Positions 33,721 to 43,900 of a DNA stretch of 64,000 bases are shown in pieces. The stretch spans positions 111,536,827 through 111,600,826 of the forward strand of contig OZ021722.1 of the NCBI GenBank assembly GCA_963978545.1. Direction: 5' to 3'. This DNA is from Linyphia triangularis (Eukaryota; Arthropoda; Arachnida; Araneae; Linyphiidae). A program made the position numbers and the translations under genes. The notes beneath the pieces were generated by a model. That model had not been told where the DNA came from. It searched no databases and worked only from the letters and a program-made list of their open reading frames with translations. Position 1 is the first letter of the stretch. Each line of letters begins with the position of its first letter.

Positions 33721-36192
33721 ATGGATAAAAAGTTATTTAAGTGTGACTTGTGTGAAAAAAATTTCACTCGCTGCTCAAGTTTAAAAAGACATTTGAGAAC
33801 TCTTCATCCTTTTGCATCTCATTCTCAGTTTAATGAAAAGAGAAGTTTGGCAGTATCCTCAACACCTAGGGCATCTTGTGTATGTGATGTGTGTGGAAAA
33901 GTATTTTGCCGCCCTGTCCGTGTTCTTCAGCACAAAAAAAATGTGCACAAAATTCTGATTAGCCATGAAAAGTCACAACCTTTAGTGACCAAGGGCCCTA
34001 AAGCTAACTTAAAGATGCCTTACAAATGTTCCGAATGTGATAGCTCATTTTCCACAAAAAGGACCTTTTCAAGTCGTTTTTCTATGAACCATCCAGAAAT
34101 ACAGATTGAGACCATAGTCATGTGCTTTGCAAACCACAACCAGTTCATAAAGTGGAAATTATTAACAGAAAAGAAAACAGCCTCTTCTTACATATTGAGA
34201 AACAGATACAAGACAAAGATGGCTGTTATTCATAGTTATGCATGCAATCGCAGTGGAGAATTTAAATCTCTAAGCAAGGGAAAACGGCACATAAAATTGA
34301 AAGGCTCTATTAAGAGTGGTTCTTTTTGCCCTGCAAGAATGCTCTATGAAGTGCCGTTAGGTGAAGAGGTTATTACCGTAAGGTTCATCTCTACACATGT
34401 CGGACATCAATGCGAGTATGGCCGATTAAGATTACCAAAGGCTGACAAGGATGAAATTGCTGGGCAGCTTCTCTCTGGTATTCCAAAGCAAAATATTTTG
34501 CTCAATATATCGGAAAATGTTCTGGACCCAAGTAGACTTGCATTAACACGAATGCAGGACCTTCGGAATATTGCTACTTCTTATGGGGTTAATTCCTTGG
34601 AGCAAAGAAATGCTAATGATGTCCTGTCAGTAGAAAGTTGGGTGATGGAAATGCGCAACAGCGAATCGTCTCCAATTTTAATATACAAGCTTCCTGGAGA
34701 AGTAGATAAGAAATTCAGTGCCCTGTTAGAAGGTGATTTTGTCCTCGGTTTCATGAATGATGCACAGCTGGAGATCTTCAAAATATATGGCCAAGACATA
34801 ATATCCATGGATTCCACTCATGGAACCAATATGTATGACATTCAACTGTCTAGCATTGTCGTAAAAGACAATAACTGGGAAGGATTCCCCGTTGCATTTC
34901 TTTGGTCTAACAGGCAAACTGAGGATGTATATCGGTACTTCTTTGAAGCTATCAAAGAAAGGCTCGGCAGTATACCAGCACGAACATTCATGTCCGATGA
35001 CTTTCCGGCATTTTATAATGCATGGCATTCTGTGTTTGGTCCATGCCAGTTTCATCTAATTTGTGATTGGCATGTAAAACGTGCATGGAGTAAGAATCTA
35101 AATACTGGAGCACATCTTGTTGTAGATCTGGAAAAGCGACAACAGCTATTAAATGTGTTGTACATGATTATTAATGAAGTTGACGAAATCACTTTCCAAC
35201 AATTATTAATGAGTGCAGAGAAGGAATTTTCTTCTGATGCTGATACTGCCAGCTTTTGGAAATATTTGTCTGATAATTACCTACACAGAATTAACCAATG
35301 GGCAGCATGTCGTCGGCTTGAAGCTAATATTAATACAAATATGTCCATCGAAAGATGGCATAAAGATTTAAAGTACAACTCTGATTTAAAGGGTAAATGC
35401 GGTAACAGGTTGGATAAAGCGATTCACAGTTTGATGAAATCTTTGAAAATGAAACTGATGAATCGCTTATCTTCTCTTAGTCGAGGAAAAGTTACCAAAA
35501 AAATCAGTATTTTAAGAAAAGCACACAAGCTTGCTGAAGAAACGGATATTGTTGTTTATCAAGAAGAAGAAGGAGTTTGGATTGTGCCATCATTCACAAA
35601 CATTGGCTTGATTTACAAAGTGCGATGCATACAATTGGATCCATCCCACAGTTGTACAATATTGTGTTGCAAGTGCAATATGTGCATCCATCAAATGCGT
35701 TGCAATTGCCCAGAGTCTGCTATCCGTTACAATTTTTGTAAACATATACATTCTGTATGTTTAAAGCAAATGGCAAATCAATATCCAATAATGGAAAATA
35801 CTACAGGCAATTTGGAAATAGTTTGTAATTCTCAAACTGATAACCAGTTCAAAGAGAAATCGGCTATTGAATCTGAGCTACAGAGAGTTGGCACATCCTC
35901 TATGAATGCTGAAGCCAAAAAGGAAGCTCTGGGTATTTTGGCTTTACTTGAGACCAATACTAACTTTGATGAATGTAAACTAATATTACATACTTTGAAA
36001 ACACTCAAAGGCAACATACAAGCATTGAGAACTAACAAGCCATCTTTACCCCCAGTTATTCAAAGAAATCCCTCAAATAAAAACATTCAACAGCAACGAG
36101 TCTTTCCAGCTAAGAAAAAGAGGTCCAAGAAGATAAAAATGATGCCCCAATGCAGCCAAAAGGATGTTCTTGCAGTGATTTTAAAGAAATAA
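33721..36192 (+). CDS. MULE transposase with C2H2, FAR1-like, DDE and SWIM domains
   Basis: 823 codons, ATG to TAA, uninterrupted. It should bind the TIRs and catalyse DDE cut-and-paste in the nucleus. Residues 8-29: C2H2 finger (CDLCEKNF ... HLRTLH). About 55-77: second finger (CDVCGKVF ... HKKNVH). About 103-125: degenerate third finger (CSECDSSF, first His replaced by Arg). About 165-240: zinc domain of FAR1/WRKY-GCM1 type (YACNRSGEFKS, SFCPAR, THVGH). MULE core: Asp364 in ISMDSTHG, Asp426/427 in FMSDDFPAFYNAW, then HLICDWHVKRAW, and Glu544 in NMSIERWHKDLK, which fits the catalytic Glu. SWIM finger about 650-675 (RCNCPESA ... CKHIHS). A basic tail (KKKRSKKIK) may act in nuclear import. It is the only gene in the element and lies between its TIRs. 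An uninterrupted frame with all catalytic motifs argues that it is functional. Confidence 0.93.
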   Translation: MDKKLFKCDLCEKNFTRCSSLKRHLRTLHPFASHSQFNEKRSLAVSSTPRASCVCDVCGKVFCRPVRVLQHKKNVHKILISHEKSQPLVTKGPKANLKMPYKCSECDSSFSTKRTFSSRFSMNHPEIQIETIVMCFANHNQFIKWKLLTEKKTASSYILRNRYKTKMAVIHSYACNRSGEFKSLSKGKRHIKLKGSIKSGSFCPARMLYEVPLGEEVITVRFISTHVGHQCEYGRLRLPKADKDEIAGQLLSGIPKQNILLNISENVLDPSRLALTRMQDLRNIATSYGVNSLEQRNANDVLSVESWVMEMRNSESSPILIYKLPGEVDKKFSALLEGDFVLGFMNDAQLEIFKIYGQDIISMDSTHGTNMYDIQLSSIVVKDNNWEGFPVAFLWSNRQTEDVYRYFFEAIKERLGSIPARTFMSDDFPAFYNAWHSVFGPCQFHLICDWHVKRAWSKNLNTGAHLVVDLEKRQQLLNVLYMIINEVDEITFQQLLMSAEKEFSSDADTASFWKYLSDNYLHRINQWAACRRLEANINTNMSIERWHKDLKYNSDLKGKCGNRLDKAIHSLMKSLKMKLMNRLSSLSRGKVTKKISILRKAHKLAEETDIVVYQEEEGVWIVPSFTNIGLIYKVRCIQLDPSHSCTILCCKCNMCIHQMRCNCPESAIRYNFCKHIHSVCLKQMANQYPIMENTTGNLEIVCNSQTDNQFKEKSAIESELQRVGTSSMNAEAKKEALGILALLETNTNFDECKLILHTLKTLKGNIQALRTNKPSLPPVIQRNPSNKNIQQQRVFPAKKKRSKKIKMMPQCSQKDVLAVILKK

Positions 36193-36850
36193 CCTAAATA
36201 TATTCAGTGAGTATATTTAATGCAGTCTTGTACCTATCTAATTTTAAGTAATTTTTTTATTCTTTAAAATTCTAGTTAAGCCCTGTATACTAGTGCTTAC
36301 TGTGCAAATGAGTTACATTACTATAAAAATGTTAGGAAAACAAATTTGAGGTCACTATTTGATAAAGCCGAGAAATATTGCTCGATTAACGTAGTGCATT
36401 TGTACTGCTGAAAATTTATCAAAAATTACTTGTCAAAGATTCATATCTTTCAAGCATTCTTGTTTACTTCATTTTATGTTTTATTTTAATGAAATATCAA
36501 CAGCTCAAAGCACACTGCTTGCAGTTTCTATAATCTTTCTTCTTTGCTAAAGAAAACTCTTTGTGGTAATGATATGATCTTTCTAATAACATTTTGTTCT
36601 AATGTTGCTACTAATTTCTTTGTTTCCATTTATTTTGTAGGTTCAGTTTCAAGATGCAACTCCATATCAGTAAGATTTTAACTAGCTAAAAACATTCGAT
36701 GTAGGACTGTTAGTGCTATCTTTGAAAAATTGTATTGTTTGAACATAGGCCTGGTATTTAATTTTCCTCTGAAATATTTTTTGTGTTTGTGTATTGTTGT
36801 ACAATCAAGTAGTAGTATAAGACTCAATATGTAGGAGACAAAAAGTTAAT
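36193..36850. other. MULE transposase 3' region
   Basis: AT-rich, no second ORF of note. No perfect AATAAA was seen near the stop. It leads into the subterminal tandem repeats. Confidence 0.45.
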
Positions 36851-37640
36851 TTTATTGTTTTATTGATATTTTGAATTTCTCATTGGGCTTCAGTAACTGT
36901 TATTCAAACCCTAAAGATGTTGTTCTAACATATATATTTGAATATGTGTTTTGTGTAAACATTGTATTAGTTTTATTGATATTTTGGATTTCTCATTGTG
37001 CTTCAGTAACTGTTATTCAAACCCTAAAGATGTTGTTATAACATATATATTTGAATATGTGTTTTGTGTAAACATTGTATTAGTTTCATTGTTTTATTGA
37101 TATTTTGGATTTCTCATTGTGCTTCAGTAACTGTTTTTTAAATCCTTAGTTGTTGTCCTTCGAATTCTTTGATTTTTTGAAAATGTGCCATGTGTAAACA
37201 AGGTAAATTATATTATCGATATTGGTTTTATTGATATTTTGGATTTCTCATTGTGCTTCAGTAACTGTTATTCAAACCCTAAAGATGTTGTTATAACATA
37301 TATATTTGAATATGTGTTTTGTGTAAACATTGTATTAGTTTCATTGTTTTATTGATATTTTGGATTTCTCATTGTGCTTCAGTAACTGTTTTTTAAATCC
37401 TTAGTTGTTGTCCTTCGGATTCTTTGATTTTTTGAAAATGTGCTATGTGTAAACAAGGTAAATTATATTATTGATATTGGTTTTATTGATATTTTGGATT
37501 TCTCATTGTGCTTCAGTAATTGTTTTTCAATTTCTAACATAGTTGTCATACAAATGCTTTGATTTTTTTTTGAAAATGTGCTGTGTATAAACAAAGTAAA
37601 TATTGTGTTAGTTTGATTGATATTTTGGATTTCTTATTGT
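36851..37640 (+). repeat. MULE right subterminal tandem repeats
   Basis: About seven units of roughly 110-135 bp, each starting near TTTTATTGATATTTTGGATT then TCTCATTGTGCTTCAGTAA. Starts are near 36860, 36972, 37092, 37224, 37348, 37481 and 37616. The last two lie in the right TIR. The left end has only about three inverted units (about 32500-32800), so the array is asymmetric. Repeats next to the TIR are plausible transposase-binding or promoter sequences, but this is inference. Confidence 0.82.
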
Positions 37641-39673
37641 GATTAGATTTCTGTTATAAACCTAAAGCAATTGCAAGGGAAAATATTTTGATGTTTAGAA
37701 AATAACAGATGTTTTAAGTGCTAAAAACTTGTTTTGATGTGTAAATATAATGTACCCGGGCCAGCATGTGCTTGCACAAACTGGAGGCTGTGGGGATCAG
37801 CCACCGGGCGGGTTAGCAGGTGGCGGATAGCCAGCTCCTTGCGTAAGGCCCCATTTGGTCTGGTGTAAGGAGTACTCTTCGGAGCCCGGACCATTCCTCA
37901 AACCTAATTCTAAGTTACCATATGAAGAAAGATCGAATGGTGCTCTTGTGGATGTAGCGTGTACAACGAAGATTCTGAGCAATCTAAAGATTCTCAAAAT
38001 GAGTAGTCTTGTAATAACTCTTCTTACAGATAGGTATTGTAACACAACTGAAATGATGTAGTGTGTATTCGGCAAATGATATGCGTGTAAACAGATTTTC
38101 CGCGTCTTAAAAATGTAGGCATATATTTTTTCCTGCATCTTTTTAAAATTATGTTTCATTATTCTTATATGGGATCTAAGTATTTTAATTGTACCCATGT
38201 ACACCTTGAATTATGTATAACAGTAATTATGCATTGAATGTCAATTACTTGTATTTTTAAGAAAAGTTTTTCCTATTGCATTATTTAAAATAAAAGTGTT
38301 ACTTGATGTGTTTTTCTATAACTGTAATCACTTATGTGATACCGTCTGGAAGTTTTGAAATGTACCCGAGATTAGAACTAAGATCTTATTCAAATTCCTG
38401 TGCAACAGGAAATAAAATTGGATCCTATAAATGAACACGGTTTTCTTTTTTTAATGTGTATTCTAGTGACACAAGTTTTGCTTGTTAAATGTATTAAAGT
38501 TGACAGGTTAATAGTTCACATGTCGGGTAACAAATGATTATCTAGTATCTGCGTATTTTAGTCATTCATTAAATATATATTGGGAGATGGAAGTTACAAA
38601 ATTATCTTTTTGTACCTGTGAATTGTGGTATCAAATCACTGTAATTATAATTTAAACTATTTTAACACAAATACTTTTAAAGCAATTTTCAATTAATAGG
38701 TATAAGTGGTACACAGGCTTTCTCCGCTTACATATATTGAAATTATTAATAAGTATAACAGGTTGTGTGATAAATGTTAAAAACTAGTTATACTTTTGTG
38801 AAGAACCAAGATGTTTTTATTAGTCTTTAAATTAATGTGCAATTTTATACATTTTTATTACAATTACTTGTTTTAGTTAAGTTTGGAATATTTAGTGTGA
38901 ACACTCACTCTAGACTAATTCATGAGATTTCAACCTGTGTGGAATGGTGTAAAATAAAAAGGTAGTGAAATGCTATCAACAATTCTAAAAATTTTATTGG
39001 GAATTTTGACATTAAGAGACTGATTTTAGTCATTGTAAAAAGGTAGTGAAATTCTGCTCTTAAACTACACCACTGCTGATTTCATCATCTATGGGTATAT
39101 AGGATTTTTTTTTTTTACTCTGGGCTACACAATGGCCATAACACTTTAAAGAATCGTTCCAATCTATTGGGGGGCAAGAACACTTGTAATTTCTTTAAAA
39201 TTCTTTGGTTATATTATCTTGAAGCTACAAGTTTAGTTTTGTAGTAATCCTTGGTTAAACTATTTTGTAATCTACATCTATTTGTTTTCAACATTCGGCT
39301 TACTGAAGGTCAACTTTTTTTTGTATCCATGATCGTTCATAAGTTATAGACTAAGAAACGTTTGTTGATTAGGACATCTTAAAATTTTTGAACTGGTGAG
39401 AAATAGTTACGGAAAAACATCTCTATATATTTAAAGGTATGTATAAAAAAAACCGGAAGTTTTTCAACTATTTAATAAAGTTATGCCAACGCATTTCAAA
39501 TAAACCCTTCTATAATGTTTAACGAAATATTTTCTTAAAAAATTAAAGTTTTCGTGCTGCCACCTACCGGTCTGCCAGCTAAACACTCCAATTTATGACG
39601 TAATCAGTGGTCTCTTCTGATTGGATGAGACTGTGCTCTGCACGTTCTCATCCTGTATTTACTAAGCGCTAGT
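37480..39673 (-). repeat. MULE right terminal inverted repeat (2194 bp)
   Basis: Inverse of 30468-32661. The outermost several hundred bases look identical between the two. Seen differences lie near the GC-rich island and include CATATG versus CACATG at the position mirroring 32221. Equal length means no indels have accumulated. Confidence 0.92.
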
Positions 39674-39682
39674 GTGGTTGTT

Positions 39683-39815
39683 CTTGAAACTGCAGTCTTC
39701 TATTTTTAGAAGCGCTTTGTATTGACACTAGCCAAACTATGGCTCGTCATTTAGTAATTAAAAAATTAAATAATGAATACAGTCCACAATTATTTTAACT
39801 TAACTCGCTAAAACA
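39683..39815 (+). repeat. BEL 5' LTR, right piece
   Basis: Continues the LTR after the second GTGGTTGTT (39674-39682). It runs from CTTGAAACTGC to GCTAAAACA, identical to the 3' LTR. The internal leader follows (TTTTGGTCACCGCGC, a candidate primer-binding site). Confidence 0.9.
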
Positions 39816-39904
39816 TTTTGGTCACCGCGCACATTCGGAGTCACCCGCGAAATTCTGAATTTATTTATTTTTAACTTTAACAACCGAAACTATTTTTTTT
39901 TAAT

Positions 39905-40945
39905 ATGACGAATTTGGTCGTTCTACATCGCCGACGCGGCAATGTCAAGGGTCAGCTGACTAAGCTGTCCAAGGCTATGGAGGATGTCGAGTCTGTCGAC
40001 AATGAAATGTTATTGGCTCATCAAGACCAGCTCAACAAACTTGAGAAGAAATTTGAAGATTTAAAGATGGATTACTACGCATCAACACCCGAAGGTGAAT
40101 TCGATACTACTGAGAAATCATTGACGGATATAGACGATGAAATCCGGGCTTTGGAGGTAAGAATCTCTACCTCTTTAAATAAATTAAGAAAAACAAATAT
40201 TGATAAAACTTCTGAAAACAAAACTGACTGTTCGAAAACTTTGGTTGACGACCATTCGCAGTCAGCCAATGTGGTTTCGAAACTGAAACTACCGGAAATT
40301 CCTCTTCCCATTTTTAGCGGGAAAATTGAAGAATACACGTTTTTCAAAGCGCAGTTTGTCAATTTAATTGACCAAAATCCGTCCCTCTCGGACATGGATA
40401 AGATATATTATTTGCGCGGTGCGCTACGTGGCGACTCTAAATGTATTGAAACTATGGATGATTCTTATGGGTCGTTATTAGAAGCACTGGATAAGAGATA
40501 TGAAAATAAACGTTTAGTTATAGATACGCATATTCGATGCATATTAAATCTTGAACCGATGAAACATGAGTCAGAAAGGGAGCTCAGAAACTTGGTTGAT
40601 TGCGTCAAACGAAATCTAAGAGCACTTTCAGTTTTGAAATTTGAGAGGGATAAACTGTCGAATGCATTACTTTTGAATGTGTTGTTAAGCAAATTGGATA
40701 GAGACACTAGAAAAAATTACGAAGCTTCATTAACCACTAACGATGTCCCCAATTTTGATGACTTTATTTTGTTTATTGAAAGAAGAATTTCAATACTTGG
40801 TAGCATTGCCAGAAATTCCAAACCAAACACGCTTGAAAGGTCTAAAACATTTTTTGTAAAATCTAACAAAAATTCTAAAGACTGCCCTTTATGTCACCAG
40901 CCTCATCCACTTTATTTATGCACAAAATTCAAGGAAATGAAATAA
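39905..40945 (+). CDS. BEL/Pao gag, ended by an in-frame TAA
   Basis: 346 codons from ATG. The N-terminal third is charged and helical. Residues about 125-290 match the DUF1759-type Gag region of Pao elements (LPEIPLPIFSGKIEEYTFFK, YYLRGALRGDSK). A Cys/His motif follows (CPLCHQPHPLYLC). TAA at 40943-40945 then stops the frame in the middle of the zinc-binding region, because downstream codons in the same frame continue FCKQHKVCMKCLSHKY. In this family gag and pol normally share one frame. The stop is therefore a nonsense mutation or, less likely, a readthrough site. It encodes the structural protein that packages the RNA in cytoplasmic particles. Confidence 0.88.
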   Translation: MTNLVVLHRRRGNVKGQLTKLSKAMEDVESVDNEMLLAHQDQLNKLEKKFEDLKMDYYASTPEGEFDTTEKSLTDIDDEIRALEVRISTSLNKLRKTNIDKTSENKTDCSKTLVDDHSQSANVVSKLKLPEIPLPIFSGKIEEYTFFKAQFVNLIDQNPSLSDMDKIYYLRGALRGDSKCIETMDDSYGSLLEALDKRYENKRLVIDTHIRCILNLEPMKHESERELRNLVDCVKRNLRALSVLKFERDKLSNALLLNVLLSKLDRDTRKNYEASLTTNDVPNFDDFILFIERRISILGSIARNSKPNTLERSKTFFVKSNKNSKDCPLCHQPHPLYLCTKFKEMK

Positions 40946-43900
40946 GAGAATCGTTTTGATTTCTGCAAACAGCATAAAGTGTGCATGAAATGTTTGTCCC
41001 ACAAATATGACAAAAATATATATTGCCAGTCAAAAGGCACATGTAAAGCTTGTTCTCGTGCCACTCACCACACTTTGCTACACAAGTTCTCAGCACAAGC
41101 TGAAAGCAATAATTTAACAGAAACTTATTCACCCACTACACAAGCTGAATTTCAAACGCCAATTTCAGATCAACCAAATATGAATGATCATTTAGTGTCA
41201 GACACTCAATTATCCTTTTTTGCAAAGGGTGAGAAAAACGTCCTTATCAATACAGCTGTCTGTTACATTAAGAATTCTAAAGGTCAACGTATTGCCGTCC
41301 GCGCGATCCTTGACTCAGCTAGTGAATCCAGCTTTCTTTCTGCTGATGCTGCCCAATTTCTGGGTTTGAAAAAAGAAAAAACTGACGTCCCCATTTGTGG
41401 TTTAAACGATAAACCATTTCGTGTAGTTTCTCAAGTTTCTGCCAATATTTCGAATCAGGATAATAACTGTCACTGGAACTTAAAACTTCTCATTGTACCC
41501 AAAATAGCAAACGCCATGCCGTTTAGAAACTTAAATATTTCAAACTTAAACATCCCTAAGAATATTGTTTTGGCTGATCCTAAGTTCTTTTTGGCTCAAA
41601 AGGTTGATTTATTATTAGGTGCCGAACTTTTCTACGATTCATTAAGGGAAGGCAAAATTAAATTGACTGAAAACCTATTCCTGCAGCCAAGTTGTTTTGG
41701 TTACTTAGTGTCAGGAAGTGTTCAACATGATAGCCCTTTCTCCGTTAATCTCTGTTTTCTTGCTACTACCCTGGAATCTCTCAATAAAACCTTGACTTCG
41801 TTTTGGGAAACTGAGAACTCCCTTGATGACAATAACATTTGCGACAGCGACGAACTGAAATACTGTAACGATCATTTCCAAAACACTCATTCCCGTAAAC
41901 CCGATGGGAGATATGTAGTCGAGTTGCCATTTAAACCAGGTATGTCGGAAGACTTGCTGGGCGGCTCAAAACAGATGGCATCTAAAAGGTTAGATCGCTT
42001 ATGGAATAGGCTAGAAACTGACCCCATCATGAAGGCACTCTATTCTGAATTTTTAAATGAATACGAAGCTTTGGGTCATATGGTACAGGTACCAGAAGAT
42101 GCTTACTTCGAAGATGGTTATTATTTACCCCATCATGGTATCTTAAAACCAACAAGTCAAACCACAAAGTTGAGGGTAGTATTTGACGCAAGTGCCAAAA
42201 CTACAAGTAAATATTCTTTGAATGATCTACTTTCTAAGGGTGGAGTTATACAAGATGATTTGTTTTCTATACTCATACGATTTAGAAAACACACCTACGC
42301 CTTCACTTCAGATGTGAAACAAATGTTCAGACAAGTTGAAGTAGCTCCCTCCCAAACTAAGTTCCAAAAGATTCTTTGGAAAGAGAGTAAGTCCGCTCCT
42401 ATTAAGACTTACCAGCTTAAAACGGTGACATATGGCACTGCCAGCGCACCTTTTCTTGCCACAAGAGTCTTAAAACAAATTGCATTAGATGAGAAGGATG
42501 ATTTTCCTCTCGCTTCAAGTGTTGTCCTACAGGACTTTTACATGGATGACTGTCTGTCGGGCTCTTCCGACCCACACGAGTTCGAAACACTTCAAACAGA
42601 ACTGACACATCTCCTTCAAAGAGGAGGTATGACCCTACACAAATGGCAATCCAACAAAGGACACACAAGTGACCCTATTTTTCCTTTCGATAGGAACTCG
42701 GATGAAATTACAGTTAAAACTTTAGGTCTATTATGGAACAGTTCTAATGACTTATTTACCTATAAGATATCCTTTAATTCAAATTCTACCATAACGAAAA
42801 GAGAAGTTCTGTCCCAAATTTCCAGAATATTTGATCCCCTTGGCCTCCTCGGCCCAGTTATTACAAGGGCAAAAAATTTTATGCAACAGCTGTGGCTTCA
42901 CAAGTTGGACTGGGATCAACCACTCCCTTCAGAACTTGCAGTACAGTGGCAGAATTTCGTAGAGACTTTACCACAAATACAACATATTAAGGTGCCCCGT
43001 TGTGTCCTGCCCCTTTATTTCACATCAATTTCCTTGGTAGGATTTGCGGACGCGTCTTCAAAAGCGTATGGATGCTGCGTGTATATACACACCATCACGG
43101 ATACTGGTAATCGCTCCAGTCGCCTTCTGTGCAGCAAAAGTCGTGTATCTTCCCTTCGGACCCCATTGACAATCCCTCGAGCAGAATTGTCCGCTTGCCT
43201 TCTGCTCTCCAAGCTCGTGCAGAAGGTTATTCAAGCCTTCAAGCACAAATTTGATTGTGTGCAGCTCTTCTCCGACTCCACGATTGCCCTGGCATGGATT
43301 AGGACCTCCCCACATCTTCTGAAGACCTTCACGAGCAACAGGGTTGCTCAGATACAGCAGCTAACCTCAGACTTCCAATGGCTGCACATCACCTCCTCAT
43401 CTAATCCTGCAGACTCTATTTCCAGAGGGCTGGATGCTCCAGCTTTGTCCTCCAATGAGCTATGGTGGAATGGACCGGAGATGCCCCCCTGTCCGGAACC
43501 TGCTGTCCATCACCCTACAGAGCAGCAATTCCTTGAAGAGCTTAAGGTTCCCCCAAAGATGACCCTCTCATCTTACAGTATATCCTTTTTTGATTCTTTA
43601 ATTGAAAGATCTAATAACTATTGTAAACTGATTAGAATACTTGCATATGTGTTCAGATTTTTTAATAATTGTCATAAAAATAATATTCAACGCCAGACTG
43701 GCCCTCTCACAAGAGAGGAATTTGAAGATGCTGAAATGGTCTTAATTAAGAACCTTCAGTTGGAGCATTTTCTACCAGAGCTTGCTTCTCTAAAGAAGGG
43801 AAATTCAGTTCCAGTAAAAAGCAAACTACGTTTCTTACACCCTTATTTAGATAGTCATGATGTAATCAGAGTGGGTGGACGTTTAGATAATTCGGATGTA

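Larger units (their letters stand above)
30468..39673 (+). mobile_element. Complete Mutator-like element (MULE), 9206 bp
   Basis: Starts ACTAGCGCTTAGTAAATACA and ends with its exact inverse. It is flanked by a 9-bp duplication, GTGGTTGTT (30459-30467 and 39674-39682), the length characteristic of Mutator transposition. The BEL 3' LTR has this 9-mer once and uninterrupted, which proves the boundaries. Terminal inverted repeats are 2194 bp each (30468-32661 and 37480-39673) with only a handful of differences seen. The interior holds one intronless transposase gene (33721-36192) and an array of subterminal repeats. Long TIRs, 9-bp duplication, MULE core and SWIM finger agree. An open transposase and near-identical TIRs suggest recent, possibly current, activity. 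Confidence 0.95.
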
